Shown: positions 9,508 to 19,134, counted from the stretch's first letter. The stretch is DNA of 64,000 nt from Corynebacterium kutscheri (GCF_000980835.1 NZ_CP011312.1:2046001-2110000); one strand, 5' to 3'. A program made the numbers and translations. Notes: generated by a model from the letters alone, not told the origin.

Positions 9508-9528
9508 GTTAAGTCAGTAAGACTCAAG
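9508..9528 (-). promoter_or_regulatory. HAIR-like HspR operator 4 (distal)
   Basis: On the minus strand CTTGAGT, 7 nt, ACTTAAC: a perfect left half-site and 5 of 7 in the right half. The remaining intergenic DNA up to 9768 is AT-rich and shows nothing further that I recognise. Confidence 0.7.
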
Positions 9529-9768
9529 TTTTTAAATAATGTCTACGCTTAACCGTTGCAGCACTAGTAAATATCGGCATCAGCCATTAAAAATTATAGA
9601 GTAACTACCCACACCCAGATCTATTTATCCCAATGCAACAAAAACAAAAGCATCCCCGGATCAAGACCCATCTAAACCCATAAATAGCTGGTTATCATTA
9701 TTTTATTTTTCACTTCAGAGCACAAAATTGTTTATTTTTTCTTTGGCTTTATGCAAAAATGGTGCTCA

Positions 9769-11112
9769 ATGGATACGAATAACCCAAACTCTTTGCCACA
9801 CGATGATCTCAGCGACCGTATCGACGAGAGCCTCGGACTCTCCGATCCGATTGCACTTGAAGCTAATCTCGACCCTACTACCGTCAATACCAACAACCCG
9901 ACCATTGACCGTTCAATCATTCTTGGTGCCGACGGACGTTGGCTATCAAGCTGGGCACTACGTCTGATCATTCTCTCTGGCGCCGGCTACTTGCTCTGGC
10001 GGGCACTGGGAACTATTTGGGCAGGCGTACTACCACTGCTGCTTGCACTCATGGTCGCTACCGTGCTCTATCCACCAGTACAACGGCTACGTTCTTATAA
10101 ATTCCCACCAGCACTAGCTGCGCTTACGACAATTATTGGCGCTTTTGCTATTGTTGGCACGGTCTTTGTTGCTATTGCTCCCTCAATTTCTAGCCAATCA
10201 CGTGCTCTCGCTACCCAAGCCACCGATGGAATTACCCAAATTCAGAAGTGGATTCAAGGTCCACCGCTAAATATTGATTCCGAACAAATCAATGAAGTAA
10301 GCGACCGCATTGTTTCCTATATCCAACAGCAATCTTCCAATATTGCTTCCGGCGTATTTACCGGTGTATCCACCGCCAGCTCGATTCTGGTCACCCTCAT
10401 ACTCGTTTTGGTGCTCACCTTCTTCTTCCTCAAAGATGGCGACCGCTTCCTGCCAATGGTACGTCGCTACGCTGGCAATAATGCTGGTTGGCACATCTCT
10501 GAACTATGTATTCGCATTTGGAATACTTTGGGCGGCTTCCTACGCACCCAAGCAATCGTGTCTGCCGTCGATGCAGTACTGATTGGTATTGGCCTAATTA
10601 TTTTAAAGGTGCCTCTAGCTCTTGCCCTAGCAGTTATCACTTTCTTCGGTGGTTTCATCCCAATTATCGGTGCTTTTACCGCCGGTGCACTCGCAGTAAT
10701 TATTGCCCTAGTATCCAATGGTCTTACCAACGCCATTCTTGTTTTACTACTAGTTCTTATTGTCCAGCAGATCGAAGGCAACTTATTGCAACCAGTTCTG
10801 CAATCCAAAGCTATGAACCTGCACGCCGCAGTTATCTTGCTTTCTGTAACCTTAGGTAGCACTCTTTTCGGCATCATCGGAGCTTTCTTAGCAGTACCTA
10901 TTGCAGCAACTATCGCCGTCGTGTTGCGTTATCATTCCGAGTTGGTAAGTCTGCGTGCTGGAGAAATCACTATCGACGATATTGAGATCGCCACCGCCAA
11001 AGAAACCAAAAACACCACATCAGGCGCAGAAGCCTTTAGTGCCGTGTATAGCCACCTAGCCAAATTGGCCGGACGTCGCAAAAATACTCAAGAGCCTAGC
11101 GACGAAAAATAG
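9769..11112 (+). CDS. AI-2E family (PerM-type) membrane transporter
   Basis: About 447 residues from the ATG at 9769 (MDTNNPNSLPHDD); an in-frame ATG at 9751 is equally possible, as neither has a clear ribosome site. A hydrophilic N-terminus (about 65 residues) is followed by the AI-2E/UPF0118 pattern of paired hydrophobic helices: LALMVATVLYPPVQRL, LAALTTIIGAFAIVGTVFVAI, a long amphipathic section, SILVTLILVLVLTFFFLKDG, then the family hallmark ITFFGGFIPIIGAFTAGALAVIIAL and the QQIEGNLLQPVLQ motif. Members are 8-TM permeases of diverse or unknown substrate (some Na+/H+ antiport, one AI-2 export). Single gene with its own terminator. Confidence 0.85.
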   Translation: MDTNNPNSLPHDDLSDRIDESLGLSDPIALEANLDPTTVNTNNPTIDRSIILGADGRWLSSWALRLIILSGAGYLLWRALGTIWAGVLPLLLALMVATVLYPPVQRLRSYKFPPALAALTTIIGAFAIVGTVFVAIAPSISSQSRALATQATDGITQIQKWIQGPPLNIDSEQINEVSDRIVSYIQQQSSNIASGVFTGVSTASSILVTLILVLVLTFFFLKDGDRFLPMVRRYAGNNAGWHISELCIRIWNTLGGFLRTQAIVSAVDAVLIGIGLIILKVPLALALAVITFFGGFIPIIGAFTAGALAVIIALVSNGLTNAILVLLLVLIVQQIEGNLLQPVLQSKAMNLHAAVILLSVTLGSTLFGIIGAFLAVPIAATIAVVLRYHSELVSLRAGEITIDDIEIATAKETKNTTSGAEAFSAVYSHLAKLAGRRKNTQEPSDEK

Positions 11113-11140
11113 CTACACATAAAACGTCCACATACCGCAA

Positions 11141-11178
11141 AGTCTCGGCCACCATTATTCAGTGGCCGAGACTTTTTA
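11141..11178. terminator. Bidirectional terminator
   Basis: AGTCTCGGCCAC (11141-11152) / GTGGCCGAGACT (11162-11173), perfect 12-bp stem with 9-nt loop, followed by TTTTTA. It sits between the convergent permease and mycolyltransferase genes. Confidence 0.9.
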
Positions 11179-11208
11179 TATAGAAAACAGCACAAGCGAT
11201 GGAGTTAT

Positions 11209-12444
11209 TTAAAGACCAAATCCTTTTCGCTGCACTTGCCAATATGAATCAAGTTGCTGCGCCCATAAGGACCACTCATGAATACCGGTATTGTGCACAT
11301 CATAGGTGGCCGGAATATTCAGCGCCTCCAACTTCGCTTTCATCCGATGAGTGCAATAATTCGTGGCCATCTCAATACTTCCTCCGGAAAGAACTTCTAC
11401 TGGATTACTAGAAATTTCCCCAGTGCGCATCCACTCTAGATCATTCTGGCTTGGTAAACCACTAGCAGTTCCAATCCATATGTTGGGCTGTTGACGGTAT
11501 TTTTCTGCATTCAACAAGGCGTCATTGTACCGCGCGTAGGCGCTATCTACCGGGCCAAAAACCGTTTGCGGCGCAATACCATGTGCAGACAAAGTAGCTG
11601 ACATAACCATACGCCCCCACAAAGAATTGCTTTCAGCACAACCAGAAAAAGCACCAATGGAGTTATAAAACCCTGGATGATGTGCGGCAATATTATAAAC
11701 TGCTGCTGCTCCCATTGAATTGCCAGCCAGGCTGCGCATTCCATTACCACCAATGGCTTTTTCTAAAGGCTCCACCAGCTCATGGACTAGGAAGGTTTCC
11801 CACATTTCTTTTTTGCCGCCATAAAATGGATTCGGCTCTAACCAGTCAGCGTAGTAGCTCACCGCACCCTGCATGGGCACAATCACATGTACATTTTTAT
11901 TGGCATAGAAATTGACAATGTCGGTTTTACCCAGCCAATGCCCATCCCCGGTACCACCGTCAATACCATTAAGAAAATAAGCTACCGGATGTGGTTTAGA
12001 AGTATCTTCGGGACGAATCCACACCAATGGAATAGTACGATCCATACTCGGCGAATAGGCATTAATCTGACGTACCCGTTTGCCATCTACCTGTGCAAAT
12101 TCAACTAATCGATCAAGAACCTGTGGGTTCATATCCAACTCAGCATGCGGCATCTCTACCCAACGTTGCGATGGTGCCCCAGCTAGCTCAGGGGTTACTG
12201 CTGGTTGAGTACGATCAGAACTACCAAACAAAGAAGGCGCTCCCAGCGTTATTCCTTCTGCCGATAGCGTTGTTGAAAGCTGCTGCACTACCATAGCACT
12301 GGGCTCATCGACGCCGACAAAAGTCTCATACGCCTCATCAACAGCTGGAATAGCTCCTGCTGGCAAGTAGGCTGCCGATGCCATTACCATCGCGGTTGTA
12401 CCAAGAATACTCACCATACTGCGTGCCCATGCTCGAAAAGTCAT
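11209..12444 (-). CDS. Secreted corynomycolyltransferase-like esterase (antigen 85 family)
   Basis: 411 residues. Signal peptide (SMVSILGTTAMVMASAAYLPAGAIPA). Antigen-85-type alpha/beta hydrolase: RQINAYSPSMDRTIPLVWIRP, VAYFLNGIDGGTGDGHWL (oxyanion loop), nucleophile elbow LAGNSMGAAAV (Ser), GAFSGCAESNS, and the catalytic His in TGIHEWSLWAQQLDSYW near the C-terminus. These enzymes transfer corynomycolic acid between trehalose esters and arabinogalactan in the outer membrane of corynebacteria. The elbow is G-N-S-M-G rather than the G-L-S-M-G of Ag85. A stretch of about 100 residues between signal peptide and catalytic core is unassigned. Monocistronic between two terminator regions. Confidence 0.85.
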   Translation of the reverse strand: MTFRAWARSMVSILGTTAMVMASAAYLPAGAIPAVDEAYETFVGVDEPSAMVVQQLSTTLSAEGITLGAPSLFGSSDRTQPAVTPELAGAPSQRWVEMPHAELDMNPQVLDRLVEFAQVDGKRVRQINAYSPSMDRTIPLVWIRPEDTSKPHPVAYFLNGIDGGTGDGHWLGKTDIVNFYANKNVHVIVPMQGAVSYYADWLEPNPFYGGKKEMWETFLVHELVEPLEKAIGGNGMRSLAGNSMGAAAVYNIAAHHPGFYNSIGAFSGCAESNSLWGRMVMSATLSAHGIAPQTVFGPVDSAYARYNDALLNAEKYRQQPNIWIGTASGLPSQNDLEWMRTGEISSNPVEVLSGGSIEMATNYCTHRMKAKLEALNIPATYDVHNTGIHEWSLWAQQLDSYWQVQRKGFGL

Positions 12445-12954
12445 AGCTATAATTCTTAACCAAAGCTAAGAAGAAAAACTAATCAAAAACCTGCTTTCCT
12501 ATTTCTTTCACCGATTTTTTCACTTAATCAACGGTATTACCTTGGCAAATAGCACACGACCGTCGAAATTACTTTTACCTAGAAAATATATGGGTGTTAG
12601 CGCAAACAGCGGTAATGAAAACTATTTTTATAGCTACAAGGACAATTAAGGCACATCATTTCCTTGCGTGGGCAACACCCATTAAACACTGCAGGCAAGC
12701 GTCGTTAAGTAAGAAACTCTTAAAGAATCAGGCATTAGACGTCATTTCTGGGGTCATACTTTCAGCTATCGAACAGATCACATTTAACAAACAATCAGAT
12801 AACCCGCACTAATGACATGCAATTTTGCACAATTCACTCCACACCACAACCATAGCCAGGCCACCCCCAAAGAAAAAGAAACTAAACAAAGGCAAACCTA
12901 AGCAGATAGCTTTATATGGCGATAAATTTTATCCCTCAAGAAAGGATCAGGCTT
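12445..12954. other. Intergenic region with DtxR box
   Basis: About 510 nt between the divergent mycolyltransferase and the HtaA-domain gene. AT-rich. A 72-codon open frame at 12594-12812 has no ribosome site or recognisable sequence and is probably not a gene. The only recognised element is the DtxR-like site at 12883-12901. Confidence 0.5.
12883..12901. promoter_or_regulatory. DtxR-box candidate before HtaA-domain operon
   Basis: TAAACAAAGGCAAACCTAA; its reverse complement TTAGGTTTGCCTTTGTTTA agrees with the DtxR consensus TTAGGTTAGSCTAACCTAA at 13 of 19 positions, with an intact left half (TTAGGTT-GCCT). It lies 53 nt before the chosen ATG and fits iron repression of a haem-uptake operon. 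Confidence 0.6.
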
Positions 12955-14949
12955 ATGTCTACGGTTGCCCGCCGTATTCTTATCCCTCTCATTAGCCTTG
13001 CCCTATTACCTATTGCTCCTGTTCATGCCAACCCAGCCGAAGGCAACTTATTCTGGGGAATCCGCGCTAGTTTCAATAACTACACCGGCGGCCCCTCTGC
13101 ATTTCTCGACGGTGCCACCGCAACTGCGAACGGATTTAAATTTCCGCTAGAATCGCAAAGCTACGATGCTTCCCAAGAACGCATGGAAGCACAATTTAGT
13201 GGTGGAGTGCACTATCGGAAATATTGCACCGACCCAACAAAGCCTTTAGAAGGTTTTTGCCACCTCGACCTCAAATTCAGTAACCCTAAAGTTGTTATTG
13301 ATGATGACGGGTCATATATCGAAGCAATGGTCAGCTCGAGACAGTATCTTTCTGGTGAAACCTACGCACCTAAAAACCCAGTAAAAATTGTACAGCTACA
13401 TACTGCTAGTGCTCGGTTTAGCAAAAAAGACGGCACCATTAATTGGTCAAACATTGCCACCTCACTTACCGAAGAGGGGCTAAAAATGTTCTCCAATTTC
13501 TATAACCTTAACGAAGGGCTTGATCCGGTTGCGCTCACCTACACCGGCGAAGGTGAGCGTCCCAGCAATGATGCCTCGGCACTACGCGTTGCTGAGAAAA
13601 CCTGGGATTCTCCTAGAGACTATGACCATCTCAATCGCCCCTTCTTTATCGGCAACCGCATCCTTATGAGCACCGCCGAATTTGGTTTTACCCTCCTAGA
13701 TAAAAAACTTAACCACATTGCGCAACAAGAAGCACCAGTAAGCAAACTCAATATTGTTGCTCTCGACCCAGAAAACGGCTACCTCTACTACGCCGCAGCA
13801 GAAGACGGTACTAGCACCGTGGAAAACCGCACCGCTATTTGGCGAGTATCAGTTAATGATACCGGTTTTGGCACCCCAGAGATTTTTAAAAAAACTTCCA
13901 AAACCATCTATGCCCTTGGGGTAGAACCAACTACCCAGAAAGTTTTTAGCGTTTCTCTTGCCGGAAGTAGCGAAAACGACGATACCTACTTCACTGTTTA
14001 CGACGGCAATAACACCCGCGAAGTAAAACTTCCTGCGGTAAATACCCTGCCCGGACTAAGCGCAGCAACAAGTGGTAACCCTTATGTACGACTCTACGAT
14101 TTTTACAATGAACTCGTCGAGATGGCACAAATGAACGACGGCACCTTCCTTTATGCCCCAGGCACAGAAATAAGTACTGGTGAAAATAGCCGTTCCACCA
14201 AGGGCTTTATGTTTTCCATCGACCTTAACGCCACTGCTGATAGCGAGCTTTTCAAGCTGATGCCAGGTTCTACCTACTCGTATACTAAAAAGCTCACCAC
14301 CATTAACACTGATGGAACCACTATTGTGCGCAGTATTCCTCATGGTGGTGCTCAAACACTCACATACGCCAACCGTAATGTCACCGCAGTTAACTCCATT
14401 ACCGATACTGAGGCAACAAAAGACTGGGCAGGTGCCGCTTTTCTCGATGGCGAAATGATACAGCTTAATGGTAAAACCGGCACCCTCAATTGGATGGATC
14501 CAGCAACCTTTAAGGTTCATCGCTCGATCGTGCTACCTAATGGTCGAGAAACCTCCAACCGAGCACATGATGATTTCCTCATTGCTAAAAACGGCACCAT
14601 CTATGTACAAACCCTCGATGAATCCCGCAAAGACCATCTCGAGCATCTCAGCTATATTCGGTTGCACAATCCCATACCGCAACCAGAATCCGATGAGGAA
14701 CTAGAAAAACTTAAAGATCTAGCTCGCAGAGAACAAGAGCGGTTGGAAAGAGAGCGACTAGAGCGAGAACGCCAGCACAACAAACCAAGTTCTGAAGGTT
14801 CCACCAACTCTAGTTCTTCCAACACTGGCTCTTCGGAAAAAGGATGGTTCAATCTGCGCACCGTCTTACCTGTCCTCTTTGCGGTTCTCGGCGGCTTAAG
14901 TTTTATCGCCGTAGCCGTTAATAATCATCTTCGTCACTTCTTCCGTTAA
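12955..14949 (+). CDS. HtaA-domain (haemin-binding) surface protein, ChtC-like
   Basis: 664 residues from ATG 12955, which follows AGAAAGGATC; an upstream in-frame ATG at 12916 lacks such a site. Signal peptide ending near APVHA-NPAEG. Residues about 27-190 form an HtaA/CR domain (GNLFWGIRASFNNYT, later VHYRKYCTDP and FCHLDLKFSNPKVVIDDDGSYIEAMVSS) that in corynebacteria binds haemin. The middle 400 residues look like a beta-propeller or WD-like region (NILMSTAEFGFTLL, LNIVALDPENGYLYYAA, IYALGVEPTTQKVFSVSL). The charged linker RREQERLERERLERERQ and Ser-rich tail lead to a C-terminal membrane helix (VLPVLFAVLGGLSFIAVAV). The protein, DtxR box and following membrane gene match the layout I recall for C. 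diphtheriae chtC-cirA; symbol withheld because no comparison was possible. Confidence 0.82.
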   Translation: MSTVARRILIPLISLALLPIAPVHANPAEGNLFWGIRASFNNYTGGPSAFLDGATATANGFKFPLESQSYDASQERMEAQFSGGVHYRKYCTDPTKPLEGFCHLDLKFSNPKVVIDDDGSYIEAMVSSRQYLSGETYAPKNPVKIVQLHTASARFSKKDGTINWSNIATSLTEEGLKMFSNFYNLNEGLDPVALTYTGEGERPSNDASALRVAEKTWDSPRDYDHLNRPFFIGNRILMSTAEFGFTLLDKKLNHIAQQEAPVSKLNIVALDPENGYLYYAAAEDGTSTVENRTAIWRVSVNDTGFGTPEIFKKTSKTIYALGVEPTTQKVFSVSLAGSSENDDTYFTVYDGNNTREVKLPAVNTLPGLSAATSGNPYVRLYDFYNELVEMAQMNDGTFLYAPGTEISTGENSRSTKGFMFSIDLNATADSELFKLMPGSTYSYTKKLTTINTDGTTIVRSIPHGGAQTLTYANRNVTAVNSITDTEATKDWAGAAFLDGEMIQLNGKTGTLNWMDPATFKVHRSIVLPNGRETSNRAHDDFLIAKNGTIYVQTLDESRKDHLEHLSYIRLHNPIPQPESDEELEKLKDLARREQERLERERLERERQHNKPSSEGSTNSSSSNTGSSEKGWFNLRTVLPVLFAVLGGLSFIAVAVNNHLRHFFR

Positions 14950-14978
14950 ATCCTAACGTTCAACAAGGAATTCCCCTC

Positions 14979-16019
14979 ATGAAGAAAATCTCTCATCTGC
15001 TAGCACTGCCCCTTAGTGCTTCCCTTATTCTCAGCGGCACCGCCATTGCTACCACTGCGGTAGGTACTGCTTATCCAGCAATTGCTCAAGCACAAACAAG
15101 CGATTCGATGGTACATGGCTACCGCATCAATAAAGCAGCTGATTCCGCTAAGTACGAGCCAGAACTTAATGCTTTAGTCTCGGTTGCTCGGGTGCGTCAT
15201 GTTATCCACAGTGCCAGTGGCAAAGAAAAATTCGATAAGTACTACACCGCAACTGAACAGCAACGTTTTGCCCATGCGGAGGCTGAAAAAGCGTGTTTCA
15301 TGGCAAAAGCACGAGTTTCGCTGTCCATCTTAAAAATGGAAGGCAATGATGATGCCCGAGCACTCGATCTAGCTAAGGTGGGCATTGATCTGGAAGAGTC
15401 GAAAAAAGCTTTACCGGTGCTCTTAGAAAGGAAAACACAGCTATACAAAGAAGCACTCGAGGCACCGGGGCCTAGTACTTCCCATGAGGCTCTCAATGTC
15501 ACCTCGAAAATTGCTAGCGAAGGCTATAGTCGCCTCAAAGACTTTATCGACGAGCAAAGTGGAGCTAACCCACCAACTAACCATGAGGTTAATGCCTATA
15601 GCATCGTCAACTGGGTGGTTACTGAAAAATATCTCACCGATAGCTTGACCCATCATAAGACAAGCGATGAGGATAAAAAACTAGAGCGTATCGCAGCCGC
15701 CAAGGATTCTTTCGACAAAAACAAGGTTGAGGAAGCTGGCGAGAAAAATCTAACCATGCTCACCACCCGTTTCGGTGAAATAGCAAAACCTGAGGAAAAG
15801 AACCCTCACACAACTACCACCTCACCGTCGACAAGCTCTAGCTCTTCGCAAGCACCTGATCCAAAGAACCCAGACAACTCAGAAACACCAGAGCCTAGCG
15901 AACCAAGTAATTCCTGGTTGGTCTATCTTTTTGGCGCTCTAGGCCTAGCAGGCCTACTGGCTACTATATGGCATTTTGTTTCCCCCATGCTGGGACATAT
16001 TGCGCTTCCTTGGCGCTAA
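14979..16019 (+). CDS. Exported membrane-anchored protein co-transcribed with HtaA-domain gene (CirA-like)
   Basis: 346 residues, starting 29 nt after the previous stop with AACAAGGAA as ribosome site. Signal peptide MKKISHLLALPLSASLILSG ending near AIAQA-QTSD. Central 230 residues are helical and charged, with no known motif. A Ser/Thr/Pro-rich stretch (TTTSPSTSSSSSQAP) precedes a single C-terminal membrane helix (LVYLFGALGLAGLLATIW), so the domain is displayed outside the membrane. Its position after the HtaA-domain gene and before a terminator suggests a role in haem uptake; the sequence alone does not show what it does. Confidence 0.75.
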   Translation: MKKISHLLALPLSASLILSGTAIATTAVGTAYPAIAQAQTSDSMVHGYRINKAADSAKYEPELNALVSVARVRHVIHSASGKEKFDKYYTATEQQRFAHAEAEKACFMAKARVSLSILKMEGNDDARALDLAKVGIDLEESKKALPVLLERKTQLYKEALEAPGPSTSHEALNVTSKIASEGYSRLKDFIDEQSGANPPTNHEVNAYSIVNWVVTEKYLTDSLTHHKTSDEDKKLERIAAAKDSFDKNKVEEAGEKNLTMLTTRFGEIAKPEEKNPHTTTTSPSTSSSSSQAPDPKNPDNSETPEPSEPSNSWLVYLFGALGLAGLLATIWHFVSPMLGHIALPWR

Positions 16020-16042
16020 TATCTGCCACCTAACACTTAACT

Positions 16043-16087
16043 AAAAAGGGCTGAGGTAAAGCATCACGCTTCACCTCAGCCCTTTTC
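16043..16087. terminator. Bidirectional terminator between haem operon and surface adhesin
   Basis: AAAAGGGCTGAGGT-AAGC pairs with GCTT-ACCTCAGCCCTTTT (one mismatch in an otherwise continuous stem of about 18 bp), with short ATCAC loop. T/A runs on both strands suit both convergent operons. Confidence 0.9.
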
Positions 16088-16110
16088 GTAATTATGTCCC
16101 GTAGCGTCGA

Positions 16111-18669
16111 TTATTTATTACGCTTGCGGCTTAAGACAACAAAGCCCAAACCAGCTAGCAATAATGCTACTGCGAAACCCAACATACCCAGCACACTGGC
16201 ACCAGTTTCTGCCAATCGTTTCTGCAACGACTGCTGTGTGGTTGGCTTCTCTGATGGAACTGTTGTCTTCGGTGGTACTGAAGTTATTGGCGTAGAGCTA
16301 GTAGGTGGAACCACCGTAGTTGTAGCCGAAGAACCCTGTGAAGATCCACTGGAACCATCGGAAGATCCCGAAAGAATCGGTGGGATAAACAGCGGCGCTA
16401 GTGGTAGCAGCAACCACCACCATGGAATATTGGCAGTGTTATTCACGGTAACGACGACTGGTTTATCATCAGTTGCAGGGATAACCACAGTCGCTGTTCC
16501 ATCGCCGTTATCGGTTAGCTTCAAAGTAGTGTTATCGGAAGAATAACCAGGTGTAGACCACGAAGTAATTGCCGTATTCTCAGGCATAATTTCCTTCAAG
16601 GTAACAACTGTGCCAACTGGCAGCTTCTCTAATAGGGTGGTTTTACCTTCAGTAATCTTTAGCGTGCGTTCTTGTTTCGCCCCGGCTGTATCTACCCAAG
16701 AGGCCTGAATATCAAACTCACGTGGGTTTTGTGATGACCCTTGAGAACTCCCTGCAGCAAGGCCGCCTACAACTTTGGTCAGACCTATCTGGCCTTCTTG
16801 CCTACTGGCACTATTTTCTACCGAAACCAGAGCAACTTTATTGTCTGGTGTTTCTGATACCACGACTGTCGCCGTGCCATCACCATTGTCTTTAAGGTTA
16901 ACCCCAGCTCTATCAGTTGAGTAACGTGGTGTTGCCCAGACAAGCGGAGTAGTACCAGTTGGTAGAAGTTCTTTCAAGGTCACAACGGTACCCAATGGAA
17001 GCTCCTCTAATAAGGTGACTTCATCCTGAACAATTTTTAATGTGCGTTCTTGTGGCACTCCAGCTTCGTCAGTCCATGAAGCTTGAACATCAAATTCATG
17101 ATCGTCTGCTACCAAAGTTTTTGCTTCACCTTGAATGACCTTTGTCAAACCAATTTGAGCTTTGACTGGAAGGTAAATGTTCGAAACACCAACATCGGTA
17201 TTCCCCGCATCACGCACAATGACGCTGATAGAAGTTTTATCCTCAGAAATTTTTACATCCGCACTACCAGTGGTGGTTCCGTCTTTGCCTTCGCCAAACT
17301 CCACACCTACTTTTGTGTAACCTGGAATGTCAGTTGCATCTGCTTCCGATAGAGTTACTTCAGTTCCTGCAGGCAGATCCAAAATTTTTCCGGCTTGTTC
17401 AATGGTTGTGCCCGGTTTGACTTCAATAATTCTGGTTTCAGTCTTACTATCCAGATAAGTAAGCTCAGCCTTAATCTTAGCTACATAATCAGCTGGTGCC
17501 TTATCCATACCGACCACAGTCTTATAAATATAGATATTGCCAAAACCCTCACGACCTTCACCATATGCATTGACTGTGTTGCGCGCAGTAACAACCGAAT
17601 TTACCAATTTGCCATCGATATAGGCAGTATTTGATACTTTATCGCCATTCTTGACTCCATCAGCAGCAATGGTGGTAAAAACGATAACATCGTAAACATA
17701 ATCCTTATTTGTATCTGGAATGCTTACTTCTAGCCGTGCCTGACCATCAACTTCGGTCCAGGTGGTCGTGTATAAACTATGATCAAGAAGCTTAGCGGTA
17801 CCTGCTGGTATATCAGTATCTAAGTTCCAATAACCGCCTTGGTTGCCTTCTGCTTCTCTATCACGGTATCGCACCTCAACACTTTCGCGAATATTTTCGC
17901 GATCAAAATGCTTAGCGCGCTGCTGGTTATTGGTAAAAGTATCGGTAACAACCATATTTCCACCGGTACCAGGAACCACAATGCTCCAACGAAGAACATT
18001 TTGTCCATCAGATTTGGAACGAACACCAAAAAAATGGCCATGCTTCGAAGCTTTACCGCTAAGAATCTCAAATTTAGGTTGTGGGGTTACGTGCTTAATA
18101 ATGCCTTTATCAATAACATCCGGAGTAGCAATCGAAGTAATATCGACGATCACATCTGCCGACCCTACTGGAAACTGCGTAGGCGTAATAGTTTGTGTTT
18201 CCTGCAAATAAACTGCTGTTTTATAGTCACCGTGAAGATCAATCTTACCTTCAACAAAATCAGTGAAAGTACAGACGATAATGGTTGGAGTTTGCACGCA
18301 TGTAGCAAGGATGTTTCCCTCATCATCCTTCATATCTACTATTGCATCTGCAAATTTCGCCCAGCTAGGAAGAGATACCGTCATAGTATCGCCTGCTTGC
18401 GGCGCCTTTTCAGTACTATAATATTCAGAAGCATCCCATTTGAAAGCAAAATAAACTGCCGATCCGGCATAAAGAGGGCTTTCTTTTGACTGCTCCCGGC
18501 TAATCTGTGCCTCAGTAATGTAATCAGCAGCGCGCTCTGCTGCCTGAGTTGGTGGTGCAAAAGGAATCAAGGCAAAAATCATGCCAATGACTACCAACAC
18601 AGCGATGAAGCTTGATCGCCATCTCTGTTCCCTCGCCGCCAACACAGTAGCGGAACCTACATTATCCAC
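16111..18669 (-). CDS. Wall-anchored surface protein with DUF5979-type repeats and LAETG sorting signal
   Basis: 852 residues from GTG 18669, which has AAGGAG nine bases upstream; an in-frame ATG at 18693 overlaps that ribosome site and is unlikely. Signal segment SSFIAVLVVIGMIFALIPFAPP ending near QAAERA. Residues about 50-375: two adhesin-type beta domains like those at the tips of Gram-positive surface proteins. Three DUF5979-like repeats follow at about 378-498, 503-622 and 627-747; the last two share QIGLTKV, GTVVTLKE and DNGDGTATVV. A Trp/Leu/Pro hydrophobic patch (NIPWWWLLLPLAPLFIPP) and Ser/Thr/Pro linker precede LAETG (819-823), a membrane helix and KRNK. LAxTG signals are used by the housekeeping sortase in corynebacteria. 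Probably an adhesin or collagen/host-ligand binding protein; ligand unknown. Confidence 0.85.
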   Translation of the reverse strand: MDNVGSATVLAAREQRWRSSFIAVLVVIGMIFALIPFAPPTQAAERAADYITEAQISREQSKESPLYAGSAVYFAFKWDASEYYSTEKAPQAGDTMTVSLPSWAKFADAIVDMKDDEGNILATCVQTPTIIVCTFTDFVEGKIDLHGDYKTAVYLQETQTITPTQFPVGSADVIVDITSIATPDVIDKGIIKHVTPQPKFEILSGKASKHGHFFGVRSKSDGQNVLRWSIVVPGTGGNMVVTDTFTNNQQRAKHFDRENIRESVEVRYRDREAEGNQGGYWNLDTDIPAGTAKLLDHSLYTTTWTEVDGQARLEVSIPDTNKDYVYDVIVFTTIAADGVKNGDKVSNTAYIDGKLVNSVVTARNTVNAYGEGREGFGNIYIYKTVVGMDKAPADYVAKIKAELTYLDSKTETRIIEVKPGTTIEQAGKILDLPAGTEVTLSEADATDIPGYTKVGVEFGEGKDGTTTGSADVKISEDKTSISVIVRDAGNTDVGVSNIYLPVKAQIGLTKVIQGEAKTLVADDHEFDVQASWTDEAGVPQERTLKIVQDEVTLLEELPLGTVVTLKELLPTGTTPLVWATPRYSTDRAGVNLKDNGDGTATVVVSETPDNKVALVSVENSASRQEGQIGLTKVVGGLAAGSSQGSSQNPREFDIQASWVDTAGAKQERTLKITEGKTTLLEKLPVGTVVTLKEIMPENTAITSWSTPGYSSDNTTLKLTDNGDGTATVVIPATDDKPVVVTVNNTANIPWWWLLLPLAPLFIPPILSGSSDGSSGSSQGSSATTTVVPPTSSTPITSVPPKTTVPSEKPTTQQSLQKRLAETGASVLGMLGFAVALLLAGLGFVVLSRKRNK

Positions 18670-19134
18670 GGAAATAGTCTCCTTACCATACACTGAAATT
18701 CGCTGAGGCTATCCTTAAATAAGTGCTATCGTTTGCAAGACACACAGCAAAAAATTGAGCATGAACTCAATATCTTCATAAAGACCGCTATGAGTCCACT
18801 ACCCAATCAAACACATTATTTAACGTAAAACGTCATTTTTGGCCTCTACCTGCTAACCAAAAACTAAAAACACCAAGCACAGCCCTAGCGCAGGGTTTCA
18901 TCATGAATGCTAATCAAATAAGAATAAAAAGGCTAAACATTTTGATATATATCTCATTGCAAATGTTAATAATAGCTGAAAATAGTATAAGTGGGATTTA
19001 TTAACACTGGTAAATCGGTTGAAATTCACTTATTTCTACTTCAATAAATTTATGTGAATTATATTCATCTCTGATGTATTTACATCATTATTGCACTCCC
19101 ATAACGGACAACTATGGACGTGCTTTCTCACACC
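18670..19134. other. AT-rich gene-free region
   Basis: About 465 nt upstream of the surface-protein gene, very AT-rich (for example 18900-19100). It must contain the promoter of the surface protein; I see no RNA gene, repeat or clear operator in it. Confidence 0.4.

Noticed and set aside
12594..12812. 72-codon open frame before the HtaA-domain gene
   Set aside because: No ribosome site or known sequence, and it lies in promoter-type AT-rich DNA.
14056..14520. 154-codon frame antisense to the HtaA-domain gene
   Set aside because: Shadow frame; the plus-strand gene is supported by domain motifs, signal peptide and membrane anchor.
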